Below are positions 7,644 to 16,600 of a stretch of DNA of 64,000 nucleotides, piece by piece. Source of the DNA: Olleya sp. Bg11-27 (GTDB taxonomy: Bacteria > Bacteroidota > Bacteroidia > Flavobacteriales > Flavobacteriaceae); contig NZ_CP025117.1 of assembly GCF_002831645.1 (NCBI RefSeq), positions 1,123,514-1,187,513 of the forward strand, read 5' to 3'. The notes below the pieces were generated by a model. That model made no database searches. It was not told the DNA's origin and worked only from the letters and a program-made list of their open reading frames with translations. A program made the translations under genes and the position numbers. Within the stretch, counting starts at the first letter, position 1. Every line of letters starts with the position of its first letter.

Positions 7644-8270
7644 ATGGACTTTTTAAATAACAACAATAGCTTTCCTGATGTATCCAAAGCAACCGAAGAC
7701 GGCTTATTGGCGGTTGGGGGAGACTTAAGTGCGGTACGTTTATTGTCGGCTTATAAAAAAGGTATTTTCCCTTGGTTTGAAGATGATAACACTATTTTAT
7801 GGTGGTCTCCGGACCCTAGATTTGTATTGTTTCCTGAAGATTTAAAGGTCTCTAAAAGTATGAGGCAAGTGTTGCGTAATTCTGATTTTGAAGTTACCGT
7901 TAATAAGGACTTTGGATCTGTGATTAAAGCTTGCGCCGCATCTAAAAGACCGGGGCAAGATGATACTTGGATTACTAAAGGGATGATTGAAGCATACACG
8001 AAACTTAACACACTAGGGTATGCAAAATCTATTGAGGTTTGGCTAGATAACGCATTAGTTGGAGGTTTGTATGGTGTAGATTTGGGTAATGGTGTTTTTT
8101 GTGGAGAGAGTATGTTTACAAAGGTTAGTAATGCGAGTAAAGTAGGTTTTATTAGTTTTGTTCAAAATACAAATTACAAACTTATAGATTGCCAGGTGTA
8201 TACTAACCATTTGGAGAGTTTAGGAGCCATTGATATTCCTCGAGATCAGTTTTTGGAGTATTTAGGTTAG
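7644..8270 (+). CDS. aat: Leucyl/phenylalanyl-tRNA--protein transferase
   Basis: A 208-residue protein of normal length. It carries the family blocks FPDVSKATEDGLLAVGGDLS, AYKKGIFPWF, the WWSPDPRFVLFP segment and GGLYGVDLGNGVFCGESMF. The enzyme adds Leu or Phe from aminoacyl-tRNA to proteins with N-terminal Arg or Lys, marking them for ClpS/ClpAP degradation (N-end rule). Its 3' end overlaps the convergent tag gene by 4 bp, so there is no room for a terminator between them. Confidence 0.96.
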   Translation: MDFLNNNNSFPDVSKATEDGLLAVGGDLSAVRLLSAYKKGIFPWFEDDNTILWWSPDPRFVLFPEDLKVSKSMRQVLRNSDFEVTVNKDFGSVIKACAASKRPGQDDTWITKGMIEAYTKLNTLGYAKSIEVWLDNALVGGLYGVDLGNGVFCGESMFTKVSNASKVGFISFVQNTNYKLIDCQVYTNHLESLGAIDIPRDQFLEYLG

Positions 8271-8830
8271 ACTTGGTCATACCTAAAACAACCAGTTTCA
8301 TGGTCGTTAACCATTCCAACAGCTTGCATAAAGGCGTATATAACGGTTGAGCCTACAAACTTAAAACCTCGTTTTTTTAAATCTTTACTTAATGCATCAC
8401 TTAAAGGTGTGTTTGCAGGGGCGTCTTTATAGTATTCAACTTTATTTTTGATTGGTTTTTCATTTACATAAGCCCATAAATAAGTGCTAAAACTTCCAAA
8501 CTCTTGTTGGATGTCCATAAATAATTGGGCATTGGTAATTGTTGCATTGACCTTTAACTTATTTCTGATAATACCAGCATTTTGGAGTAATTCAGCTTTT
8601 TTCGTGTCATTATATTTTGCTATTTTTTTATAATCAAATTGATCAAAAGCATCAAAAAAATTATTGCGTTTGCGTAAAATGGTAATCCAGCTCAAACCGG
8701 CTTGAAAGGTTTCTAAAATTAAAAACTCGAAAAGTGTGGCATCATCGTAGACAGGGGTTCCCCATTCTTGATCATGATACGCCTCGTAAAGCGTGTCTCC
8801 AACACACCATCCACATTTATGTTTTGTCAT
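8267..8830 (-). CDS. tag: DNA-3-methyladenine glycosylase I
   Basis: The 187-residue product has the Tag signature: zinc ligands Cys6, His19, His177 and Cys181 (in KCGWC, AYHDQEW and NDHETGCF) and the GLSWITILRKR segment with the catalytic pocket. It removes 3-methyladenine from alkylated DNA, starting base-excision repair. The gene is convergent with aat and overlaps it by four bases. Confidence 0.95.
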   Translation of the reverse strand: MTKHKCGWCVGDTLYEAYHDQEWGTPVYDDATLFEFLILETFQAGLSWITILRKRNNFFDAFDQFDYKKIAKYNDTKKAELLQNAGIIRNKLKVNATITNAQLFMDIQQEFGSFSTYLWAYVNEKPIKNKVEYYKDAPANTPLSDALSKDLKKRGFKFVGSTVIYAFMQAVGMVNDHETGCFRYDQV

Positions 8831-8908
8831 TGTAAGGTTTTTTTTATAATCTCTACTAATGTAACAACAGTAACTTAAAAATCATAATAGTTACTGTATT
8901 TTTATACA

Positions 8909-9535
8909 ATGGAAACAACAACACACTCAGACATTAAACAAATTATAAAGGATAGCTTAACAAAAAGTATGAGTTATGCCGAGTATAGAACTTTAGTTTC
9001 GACTTTAGTCGAAAGCAATTCTAACACAGGAAACGAAGTTACTGAAGCTTTAGCAAATTATACCATGCTAAATGATAGACGTATGAAGCGTTGGGATAAA
9101 ACGGTAAAGATAGATGAAGGGATAACAGACTCTATTAAAAGTAAAACATTAAACCAAACATGGGTCATCATTACCGAAAGTTGGTGTGGAGATGCGGCGC
9201 ATGTTATGCCAGTAATTAATAAGATAGCATCATTAAATGAAGGTATTAGCTTTAGAGTAGTCTTAAGAGATCAAAATGAACTATTGATGGATCAGTTTTT
9301 AACCAATGGTTCAAGGTCTATTGCTAAGTTAATTATTGTGGATAATGCAAGTGAAGAGGTTATAGCAACTTACGGCCCAAGACCAACTACAGCTACTGCT
9401 TTGGTTAATGATTATAAGGCAAAACATGGTGGTTTAACACCAGAGTTTAAAGAAGAATTACAAAAATGGTATAATAAAGATAAAGGACAAACCGTTATTG
9501 CCGACTTAGTTCCTTTATTAGGTTTAAAAAAATAG
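8909..9535 (+). CDS. Thioredoxin-fold protein with a single active-site cysteine
   Basis: A 208-residue cytoplasmic protein with no signal peptide. Residues ~80-180 look like a thioredoxin fold: a hydrophobic strand TWVIITE, then SWCGDAAHVMPV (Cys93) in place of the classical WCGPC, and later FRVVLRDQNELL and IAKLIIVD with a YGPRP turn replacing the cis-proline loop. The second cysteine is replaced (WCGDA), so it cannot form the usual intramolecular disulfide. Related 'thioredoxin family' proteins with this motif are common in Flavobacteriaceae; their substrate is not established. A strong terminator follows. Confidence 0.8.
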   Translation: METTTHSDIKQIIKDSLTKSMSYAEYRTLVSTLVESNSNTGNEVTEALANYTMLNDRRMKRWDKTVKIDEGITDSIKSKTLNQTWVIITESWCGDAAHVMPVINKIASLNEGISFRVVLRDQNELLMDQFLTNGSRSIAKLIIVDNASEEVIATYGPRPTTATALVNDYKAKHGGLTPEFKEELQKWYNKDKGQTVIADLVPLLGLKK

Positions 9536-9604
9536 TTAATTTAATTCAACCACTTTAATTTTAGTTTAAGGACTTTAGTTTTATTGGGTAGAATTAAGTA
9601 AAAT

Positions 9605-9644
9605 CAACGCTCCTCTTAATTTGTTTAAGGGGAGCGTTTGTTTT
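9605..9644 (+). terminator. Rho-independent terminator
   Basis: AACGCTCCTCTTAA (9605-9618) pairs with TTAAGGGGAGCGTT (9625-9638), a 14-bp stem with one G-U pair, followed by TGTTTTAT. It lies between convergent genes. Confidence 0.8.
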
Positions 9645-9696
9645 ATCCTTCATTAAAGAACAGGAAAACATGTTTTTCTAAAACTGAGTTGTATTT

Positions 9697-10434
9697 TTAT
9701 TTTCCTTTAAATTCAAAAGTAATAGATCCTGTTTGTTTAGGTTTTGACGAGTTATCAAACTTGGCTTCTTTTGCGTATTCTAAAGCGTGTTCTTTTAGGC
9801 AAGCATTTTTTGAAGTAGACGATTTACTGATAGCGGCATTAATAACAGTTCCGTTATTATTTACAGTAATATTTACCACTATTTTCCCTTTAGCATCACA
9901 TAAGTAAATTGGGATGGGTAAAGATCTATCCGTTCTTCCTTCTAAAGAGTAGTAAATAGAACTGTTGGTGTTTGCAAGGTTACTTTGTTTTGTACTTTTA
10001 CTTTGAGAACTTTTATTCAAGATGTCATTAACACTATTAAAATCAGTTAACGTTTTTTCTGAAATTGACGAATTACCAGTGGTTTTTTCAGAAGATTCTT
10101 CTTCTTCAATACTATTTTTATAAGTTTCTAATTTAGGATTGCTATAGTCTTCCGGAGGTGCAATGGGCTTATAGGCATCTGCGTAATGTTCGAATTTTTC
10201 AGATTTATTAAAGGCTTTGTTTGTTGATTGGCTACTTTCTTGGAGCGCAAGATCTTCTTCTGTTATAGCTTCTATATCGTCGGTCATAACCTCTGCAACC
10301 ATCTCAATCTCATACCCAGTTTCGCCTTTATCAGTATTCATTTTAAGAGCCGTCATATTTATCAAGGACAGGATTAAAGTCCCTGTAATTAATAAAGTAA
10401 TAGCTAGCGCTTTTTGAGAATTGTTAAGTGTCAT
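9697..10434 (-). CDS. TonB-like protein (energy-transducer C-terminal domain)
   Basis: This 245-residue protein has one N-terminal membrane helix (~9-28), a long acidic, Ser/Thr-rich linker (~40-165), and a C-terminal TonB-type domain (~170-245) with GKIVVNITVNNNGTVINAAISKSST and a final SITFEFKGK strand. That layout fits proteins that span the periplasm from the inner membrane. The linker lacks the usual Pro-Lys/Pro-Glu repeats, so coupling to ExbBD is uncertain. It is downstream of truB in the same direction with an 82-bp gap. Confidence 0.72.
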   Translation of the reverse strand: MTLNNSQKALAITLLITGTLILSLINMTALKMNTDKGETGYEIEMVAEVMTDDIEAITEEDLALQESSQSTNKAFNKSEKFEHYADAYKPIAPPEDYSNPKLETYKNSIEEEESSEKTTGNSSISEKTLTDFNSVNDILNKSSQSKSTKQSNLANTNSSIYYSLEGRTDRSLPIPIYLCDAKGKIVVNITVNNNGTVINAAISKSSTSKNACLKEHALEYAKEAKFDNSSKPKQTGSITFEFKGK

Positions 10435-10516
10435 TTAAGATGGTATCAAATAAATATAAAGGTCTCCAGAGTGTTAGTATGTTATATACGTCTGCTAACC
10501 TTGTAAAGGTTGTAAA

Positions 10517-11212
10517 TTAATCTTTTTTCGAGAGTTTTTTGATGAAATCGTCTATTGAAAGGCCGTCTTTAACATTAAAATCGCCAATTTTAGTGCGACG
10601 TAAAGCCGATAAATGGCCACCAGAATCTAGTGCTTTTCCAAAATCGTTTGCTAAAGATCGGATATAAGTCCCTTTACTACAAACTGCTCTAAAGTCTATA
10701 TTAAGGCCATCAATTTTGGTAATCTCAAATTGCTCGATAGTTATTTTTCTAGATTTAATGTCTACAGTTTCTCCAGCTCTAGCGTATTCATATAATCGCT
10801 TACCATCTTTTTTAAGAGCAGAAAATATCGGAGGAAATTGATCAATCTCTCCAATAAACTGTTGGGTAGTATCGTGTATTAGTTGCGTTGTGATATGAGC
10901 AGTTTCAAAAGTCTCATTAATTTCGGTTTCTAAATCGTAAGACGGTGTTGTGCTTCCTAAGACAATAGTCCCTGTGTATTCCTTAATCTGACCTTGAAAA
11001 GAATCGATTTGTTTAGTCATCTTACCAGTACAAATGACTAATAATCCTGTTGCTAAAGGATCTAAAGTTCCGGCATGGCCAACCTTAATTTTTTTTATAT
11101 TGAAAGCTTGACGTATTTCCCAGCGTAATTTATTTACAGCCTGAAAAGAAGTCCATTGTAAAGGTTTGTCTATTAATAATACTTGTCCAGCTTGGTAGTC
11201 GTCTCCAGTCAT
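10517..11212 (-). CDS. truB: tRNA pseudouridine(55) synthase TruB
   Basis: From the ATG at 11212 the product is 231 residues and starts MTGDDYQAGQVLLIDKPLQW, the usual TruB beginning. A longer reading from 11245 would add 11 residues and overlap uppP, so I prefer the internal start, which leaves a 4-bp gap. The catalytic motif GHAGTLDPLATGLL carries the active-site Asp that isomerises U55 in the T-loop of tRNAs. FPPIFSALKKDGKRLYEYARAGE and CSKGTYIRSLANDFG are further family blocks. The neighbour order ftsX-DUF3098-uppP-truB is typical of Flavobacteriaceae. Confidence 0.95.
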   Translation of the reverse strand: MTGDDYQAGQVLLIDKPLQWTSFQAVNKLRWEIRQAFNIKKIKVGHAGTLDPLATGLLVICTGKMTKQIDSFQGQIKEYTGTIVLGSTTPSYDLETEINETFETAHITTQLIHDTTQQFIGEIDQFPPIFSALKKDGKRLYEYARAGETVDIKSRKITIEQFEITKIDGLNIDFRAVCSKGTYIRSLANDFGKALDSGGHLSALRRTKIGDFNVKDGLSIDDFIKKLSKKD

Positions 11213-11216
11213 TTGT

Positions 11217-12011
11217 TTAGTTTGTAAAAGAAAAAATGATAGCAATTACTCCAACAATAGCGCAGTAAATGGCAAAATATGATAATTTACTTTTTTTAAC
11301 TAGACTAATCATCCAAGTACAAGCAAATAGACCTGCAACAAAAGCAGCTATAAAGCCTGCTGACATTGCAGTTATGTTTTGACTTTCAAAACTAAGATCA
11401 CCTCCTAAAATATCTTTAGCTATTTTTCCAAAAATTAATGGGACTACCATTAAAAAAGAAAAGCGAGCCGCTTTTGTTTTATCGTTTCCTAATAGTACAG
11501 AGGTCGATATAGTCGCGCCGCTTCTGGAAATACCAGGCAACATTGCTATTGCTTGAGAGATACCAATTATAAAAGCATTTTTAAAAGAGACATTTTTTGT
11601 TGTATTTTTAGCTTTGTCAGCAAAAAATAGAAGGACAGCTGTAACTAATAACATGCAACCTACTAATAGGATACTACCGCCAAATAGTTGTTCTAGTTGG
11701 TCTTCAAAAAACAAACCTACTAAAACAGCAGGAAGCATTGATACTATAATTTTTGTTACAAACTTGGTGTCATCATTCCATTTAAAAGAAAATAATCCTT
11801 TAAGGATTTCTAAAATATCTTTTCTAAAAATAACAATAGTACTTAGTGCTGTTGCAAAGTGAAGTACTACTGTAAACAAAAGACTTTCTTCAGGGATACT
11901 GTTATCACCTAAAATAGCTTTACCTAATTCTAAGTGACCACTTGAAGATACAGGAAGAAACTCGGTTAATCCCTGTATAATACCTAATATAATTGAGTCG
12001 ATAATATCCAT
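11217..12011 (-). CDS. uppP: Undecaprenyl-diphosphatase (BacA/UppP type)
   Basis: The 264-residue polytopic membrane protein contains both signature motifs: GIIQGLTEFLPVSSSGHL near the N-terminus and QAIAMLPGISRSGATIS in the centre, supplying the acidic, Ser and Arg residues of the active site. It dephosphorylates undecaprenyl pyrophosphate so the lipid carrier can be reused for peptidoglycan and other wall polymers; extra copies give bacitracin resistance. It is in an operon-like run with truB. Confidence 0.96.
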   Translation of the reverse strand: MDIIDSIILGIIQGLTEFLPVSSSGHLELGKAILGDNSIPEESLLFTVVLHFATALSTIVIFRKDILEILKGLFSFKWNDDTKFVTKIIVSMLPAVLVGLFFEDQLEQLFGGSILLVGCMLLVTAVLLFFADKAKNTTKNVSFKNAFIIGISQAIAMLPGISRSGATISTSVLLGNDKTKAARFSFLMVVPLIFGKIAKDILGGDLSFESQNITAMSAGFIAAFVAGLFACTWMISLVKKSKLSYFAIYCAIVGVIAIIFSFTN

Positions 12012-12100
12012 GCGACAAAAGTATTAAAATACTATGACCAATTGATAGTTTGGGGTTTAAATTTAATAAGGAAACTCTGTTAAGAGTTATTGATAAGTGT

Positions 12101-12361
12101 TTAGTCCTTTTTTGGACTTGACAGTATAGCATATACCTGCACACCAAAACCAATAATAACCAAAGCTGGAGCAAGACGTATACGTCTCCAGCTAAAAATA
12201 GCATCACTAAAGACATTAGGGTCATCACTACCACCACCAGACATCAAAATAAATCCTAGAGCAATACTACCTAAGCCAAAAAACATAAATTTATAGTTAT
12301 GCTTACCGAATAATGGTTGTGAGCTTACAATAAGCTTGTCGTTTTTAGTTTTTTCTCTCAA
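12101..12361 (-). CDS. DUF3098 membrane protein
   Basis: An 86-residue protein with two predicted membrane helices (~26-42 and ~62-78). The segment FGKHNYKFMFFGLGSIALGF followed by LMSGGGSDDPNVF and RRIRLAPALVIIGF is characteristic of DUF3098, a family restricted mainly to Bacteroidetes and usually placed between ftsX and uppP, as here. Its function is unknown; the neighbourhood suggests a link with cell division or wall synthesis. Confidence 0.88.
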   Translation of the reverse strand: MREKTKNDKLIVSSQPLFGKHNYKFMFFGLGSIALGFILMSGGGSDDPNVFSDAIFSWRRIRLAPALVIIGFGVQVYAILSSPKKD

Positions 12362-12433
12362 TGTATTGATGGTGTTAATTTATAGCAAATTTAAACTTTT
12401 TAATTTGATCGTAAATAAATTAGTACGATGTTT

Positions 12434-12544
12434 TTATAACTGCTTTACCTTGGCGAGTGACTTTGTTTGTAAACGTCTAGCATAAGATACGAGAAAAGCA
12501 ATAATAGTGACCATAAATAATAATACAAAATCGAGTCGTTTCAT
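12434..12544 (-). CDS. Possible 36-residue membrane peptide
   Basis: An open frame of 36 codons starts MKRLDFVLLFMVTIIAF: a basic N-terminus, one hydrophobic helix (about residues 5-20), then a strongly basic tail (RRLQTKSLAKVK). It sits in the 313-bp gap between ftsX and the DUF3098 gene, in the same direction as both. The shape suits a small membrane peptide, but length alone would allow chance. The rest of the gap shows nothing I can name. Confidence 0.35.
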   Translation of the reverse strand: MKRLDFVLLFMVTIIAFLVSYARRLQTKSLAKVKQL

Positions 12545-12674
12545 AATCGTTAGTTTTAGATTAAATTAATAGTTAGAGTATTAATTGGTCAATAGCGAAT
12601 TGTTTTATTGGTTGAGTAAATATAATGTGGTTAAGTGTAAAGTAGTGTTAATGATTTAGTTAAACAGTGTTAAA

Positions 12675-13550
12675 TTAATACAGTTGGTCTGTCTTTAGAT
12701 TCAAAAAACGCTGCGTCGCAAAATGAGTGCTTATCCATGTAATAATAATACCTAATAAGAAGATTATTAAAAATAACCCTCCAATTAATATTGGGCTTTG
12801 GCGTAAATTTAATTCAGGAAAAGCTTTGTCGACGTAAAATACAATAAACCCTAAACCTATTAAGGCTATAATTGCGCCTAAAACACCAAGTTTAATACTT
12901 TTCCAAACAAAAGGGCGGCGTATAAAGCGTTTGGTCGCACCCACCATTTGCATGGTCTTAATAGTAAATCGTTTGGCGTAAACAGATAATCTAATGGAGC
13001 TATTAATAAGTAACACTGCGATTAAAGTAAAAATGGCACTTAGCAATAAGACCCAAAAGCTTATTTTCTTTACGCGGCTATTCATTAAGGTGACTAAGTC
13101 TTTGTCATACCTAACCTCGTCAACAAAGCCTTTTTCTAAAGCCGTTTCTGCTAATTCTTCTAATTTTTCAGAAGTTACAAAATCGGCTTTTAAGTTAACA
13201 TCAATATTATTCTGTAAAGGATTAAAACCTAAAAAAGCCATAAAATCTTCGCCGTTTTCCGCTTTCATAGACTCGGCAGCTTGCTCTTTAGAGATATAAA
13301 CAGTCGATTTTACGTAATCGGCCAACGCTAAACTTTTTTCTAGCTGTTTAACTTCGACCTCTTTGGCATTATCTTTTAAATAGATAGTAACCGTTACTTG
13401 TTCTTTAAACAAGTCTGCAACCTTTTTAGCATTTAGTACTAAAAGGCCTAGTATACCTAGTAAAAATAATACTAAAGCAATACTTAATACTACCGAAAAG
13501 TAAGATGAAATTAATCTGCGTTTTTGATATCTTTCAAAAGAAGAGCTCAT
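12675..13550 (-). CDS. ftsX: Cell-division protein FtsX (permease)
   Basis: The 291-residue protein has the FtsX plan: a cytoplasmic N-tail, one transmembrane helix (~18-38), an extracellular domain (~45-160), and three C-terminal helices (~165-188, 218-240, 255-280). KRFTIKTMQMVGATKRFIRRPF is the conserved cytoplasmic segment that contacts FtsE. With FtsE it forms an ABC-like complex that regulates periplasmic wall hydrolases at the septum. ftsE is not adjacent, as is usual in Bacteroidetes. Confidence 0.93.
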   Translation of the reverse strand: MSSSFERYQKRRLISSYFSVVLSIALVLFLLGILGLLVLNAKKVADLFKEQVTVTIYLKDNAKEVEVKQLEKSLALADYVKSTVYISKEQAAESMKAENGEDFMAFLGFNPLQNNIDVNLKADFVTSEKLEELAETALEKGFVDEVRYDKDLVTLMNSRVKKISFWVLLLSAIFTLIAVLLINSSIRLSVYAKRFTIKTMQMVGATKRFIRRPFVWKSIKLGVLGAIIALIGLGFIVFYVDKAFPELNLRQSPILIGGLFLIIFLLGIIITWISTHFATQRFLNLKTDQLY

Positions 13551-13653
13551 AAATTGATGTTAGTTTATAATGTAAAAATATAAAAGAAAAACGAAACCTA
13601 TTCATATAATCTATAATTACAACGTCAAACTTTTAATAGTCTTATAATAAGTT

Positions 13654-13661
13654 TAAATTTG
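13654..13661 (+). promoter_or_regulatory. Candidate -7 promoter box for leuS
   Basis: TAAATTTG matches TAnnTTTG exactly and ends 28 bases before the leuS ATG. Confidence 0.55.
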
Positions 13662-13689
13662 TTGCTTAATTAAGCGGAAAAACACAAAA

Positions 13690-16600
13690 ATGCAATACCA
13701 TTTTAACGACATCGAAGCCAAATGGCAAAAATATTGGGCAGAAAACCAAACGTTCAAAGCCTCAAATAATAGCGACAAACCTAAATATTATGTTTTGGAC
13801 ATGTTTCCTTATCCTTCTGGAGCGGGTTTACACGTGGGACATCCATTAGGTTATATTGCTAGTGATATTTATGCCCGTTACAAACGTCATAAAGGTTTTA
13901 ATGTATTGCATCCACAAGGTTATGATAGTTTTGGTTTGCCTGCAGAACAATATGCTATCCAAACGGGTCAACATCCTAGAAACACTACTGAAATTAATAT
14001 TGATGGTTGTTTAGATGCAAAAGGAAATATCCTAAAAAAGTATGTAAATGAAGATGGAAGTATTAAAGATACTGCACTTATAGAAAAAGGTAAGAGGCTT
14101 AGTATCAATGATAGTAACTATCAAGAAAATATAATTAAAGGATATAGACGTCAATTAGATAAAATTGGTTTTTCTTTTGATTGGAGTCGTGAGGTACGCA
14201 CATCAACACCTGAGTATTACAAATGGACACAATGGATTTTTATTCAACTATTCGAGTCTTGGTATAATAACGATTCTAATAAGGCTGAAGACATCTCAAC
14301 ATTAGTTGCTAAATTTTCTGCGGAAGGAAATGCTAAAGTCAATGCCGTTTGTGATGATACTATCGAGGTGTTTACTGCGGAACAATGGAATACTTTTGAT
14401 TCTAAAAAACAACAAGAAATACTATTACAGTATAGACTAACGTATTTAGCTGAAACAGAAGTGAATTGGTGTCCTGCTTTAGGAACCGTTTTAGCAAATG
14501 ACGAAATCGTACACGGTGTGTCAGAACGTGGTGGTCATCCTGTGATGCGTAAAAAAATGACGCAATGGAGTATGCGTATTTCTGCTTACGCAGAACGTTT
14601 GCTGCAAGGATTAGACACTATAGATTGGACAGATTCGCTTAAAGAAAGCCAACGTAACTGGATTGGAAAATCTGTTGGAGCATCAGTGACTTTTAATGTT
14701 ATTCCAAATGTCACTCTGAGCGCAGTCGAAGAGTCTCTAAAAATAGAGGTCTTCACAACAAGGCCTGACACTATTTTTGGTGTTAGTTTTATGACATTGG
14801 CTCCAGAACACGATCTAGTTTCTAAAATAACAACTCCAGAACAAAAAACAGAAGTTGAAGCATACATTCTAGCAACCGCAAAACGTAGCGAACGCGATCG
14901 TATGGCAGATGTAAAAACCATTTCTGGTGCATTTACAGGCGCTTATGCAGAACATCCTTTTAGTAAAGAGCCCATTCCGATTTGGATTGGAGATTATGTT
15001 TTAGCAGGTTATGGTACAGGAGCAGTAATGTCTGTCCCTTGTGGTGATCAACGTGATTACGACTTCGCAAAGCATTTTAATATCGCCATTCCAAATGTGT
15101 TTGAAGGCGCTGATATATCTAAAGAGGCATTTGCGTCTAAAGATAATGTGGTTATTGCAAACAGTGATTTCCTTAACGGAATGAACTACAAAAAAGCATC
15201 AAAACGTGCTATTTACGATTTGGAGCAAATGGGGCAAGGTGAAGGAAAAACAAATTACAGATTACGTGATGCTGTATTTTCTAGACAACGGTATTGGGGA
15301 GAACCTTTTCCAGTATACTACGTCAACGGAATGCCACAAATGATTGATAAAGCGCATTTACCAATTACATTACCTGAAGTAGAAAAATATTTACCAACCG
15401 AAACTGGAGAGCCACCATTAGGTCGTGCAGATGTTTGGGCTTGGGACACCAATACAAATACAGTGGTACCAAATGTCAACCTGAGCGCAGTCGAAGGTGA
15501 GGATAACGGGATTTACCCATTAGAACTAAACACCATGCCAGGTTGGGCAGGAAGCTCATGGTATTTCTTCAGTTATATGGAAGAAAAAGCCAAAAGAGGT
15601 GAAGACTTTGCTAGTCAAGATGCACTTAACTATTGGGAAAATGTAGATTTATATATCGGCGGTAGTGAGCATGCCACAGGACATTTATTATACTCTCGTT
15701 TTTGGACTAAGTTTTTAAAAGATAGGGAGTTTGTTGGAGTAGATGAGCCTTTCAAAAAGTTGATCAATCAAGGAATGATACTTGGGACTAGTGCTTTTGT
15801 TTATGGAGTTTGGGTTAGTTTCTCTAACTACAATACGATAAGTGATTCTGATGAAGATAATCTTGATATTATTGCTGTAGATGTTGCTAGACCTTTTTTA
15901 CTTGTTTTTTCAAAAGAAAAACTAGATAAAATTAATCAAGAAGGAGAAATAGCTGAAGTAATTAAGTGGGTGAAGTTAAATTATCCTAATTCTAAGCCTA
16001 TTTCAGAGATTGATAGAAGTAAACCAGCAACAAATGTTTTTAGAACTGCAGCATATAGAGGTCATGTAGATGTTTCTTTTGTCAATGCATCCGATGAATT
16101 AGATTTTGATTCCTTTAAAAAATGGAGACAAGTGTTTTATAACGCTCAATTATTAAATGATTCTCCGTATAAAGTTTACAGGGAAGTCGAAAAAATGTCT
16201 AAATCGAAATATAATGTTGTTAGTCCAGATGCTATCTGCGAGCAATATGGAGCAGATAGTTTACGTTTGTACGAAATGTTTTTAGGACCATTAGAACAAG
16301 CTAAACCTTGGAATACAGCAGGGATTACCGGTGTACATGGTTTCTTGAAAAAACTATGGAAGTTATATGTTGGAGAAGCTGGGTTAATTGTAAACGATGC
16401 AACACCAACAAAAGACAACTTAAAAACGTTACATAAAACAATAAAAAAGGTACAGGAAGATATTGAGAATTTCTCTTTTAATACGTCTGTGTCTACATTT
16501 ATGATTGCTGTTAACGAGTTAACTGCACAAAAATGTACAAGTAAAGCTGTCTTAGAGCCTTTATTGGTGTTATTATCGCCTTATGCACCACATATTACTG

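Noticed and set aside
10517-11245. Longer truB reading starting at 11245
   Set aside because: It would overlap uppP by 29 bases and adds 11 residues not seen at TruB N-termini; the ATG at 11212 gives the usual start.
11920-12237. A 105-codon minus-strand frame overlapping uppP and the DUF3098 gene
   Set aside because: It covers parts of two well-supported genes in another frame and its translation has no family character.
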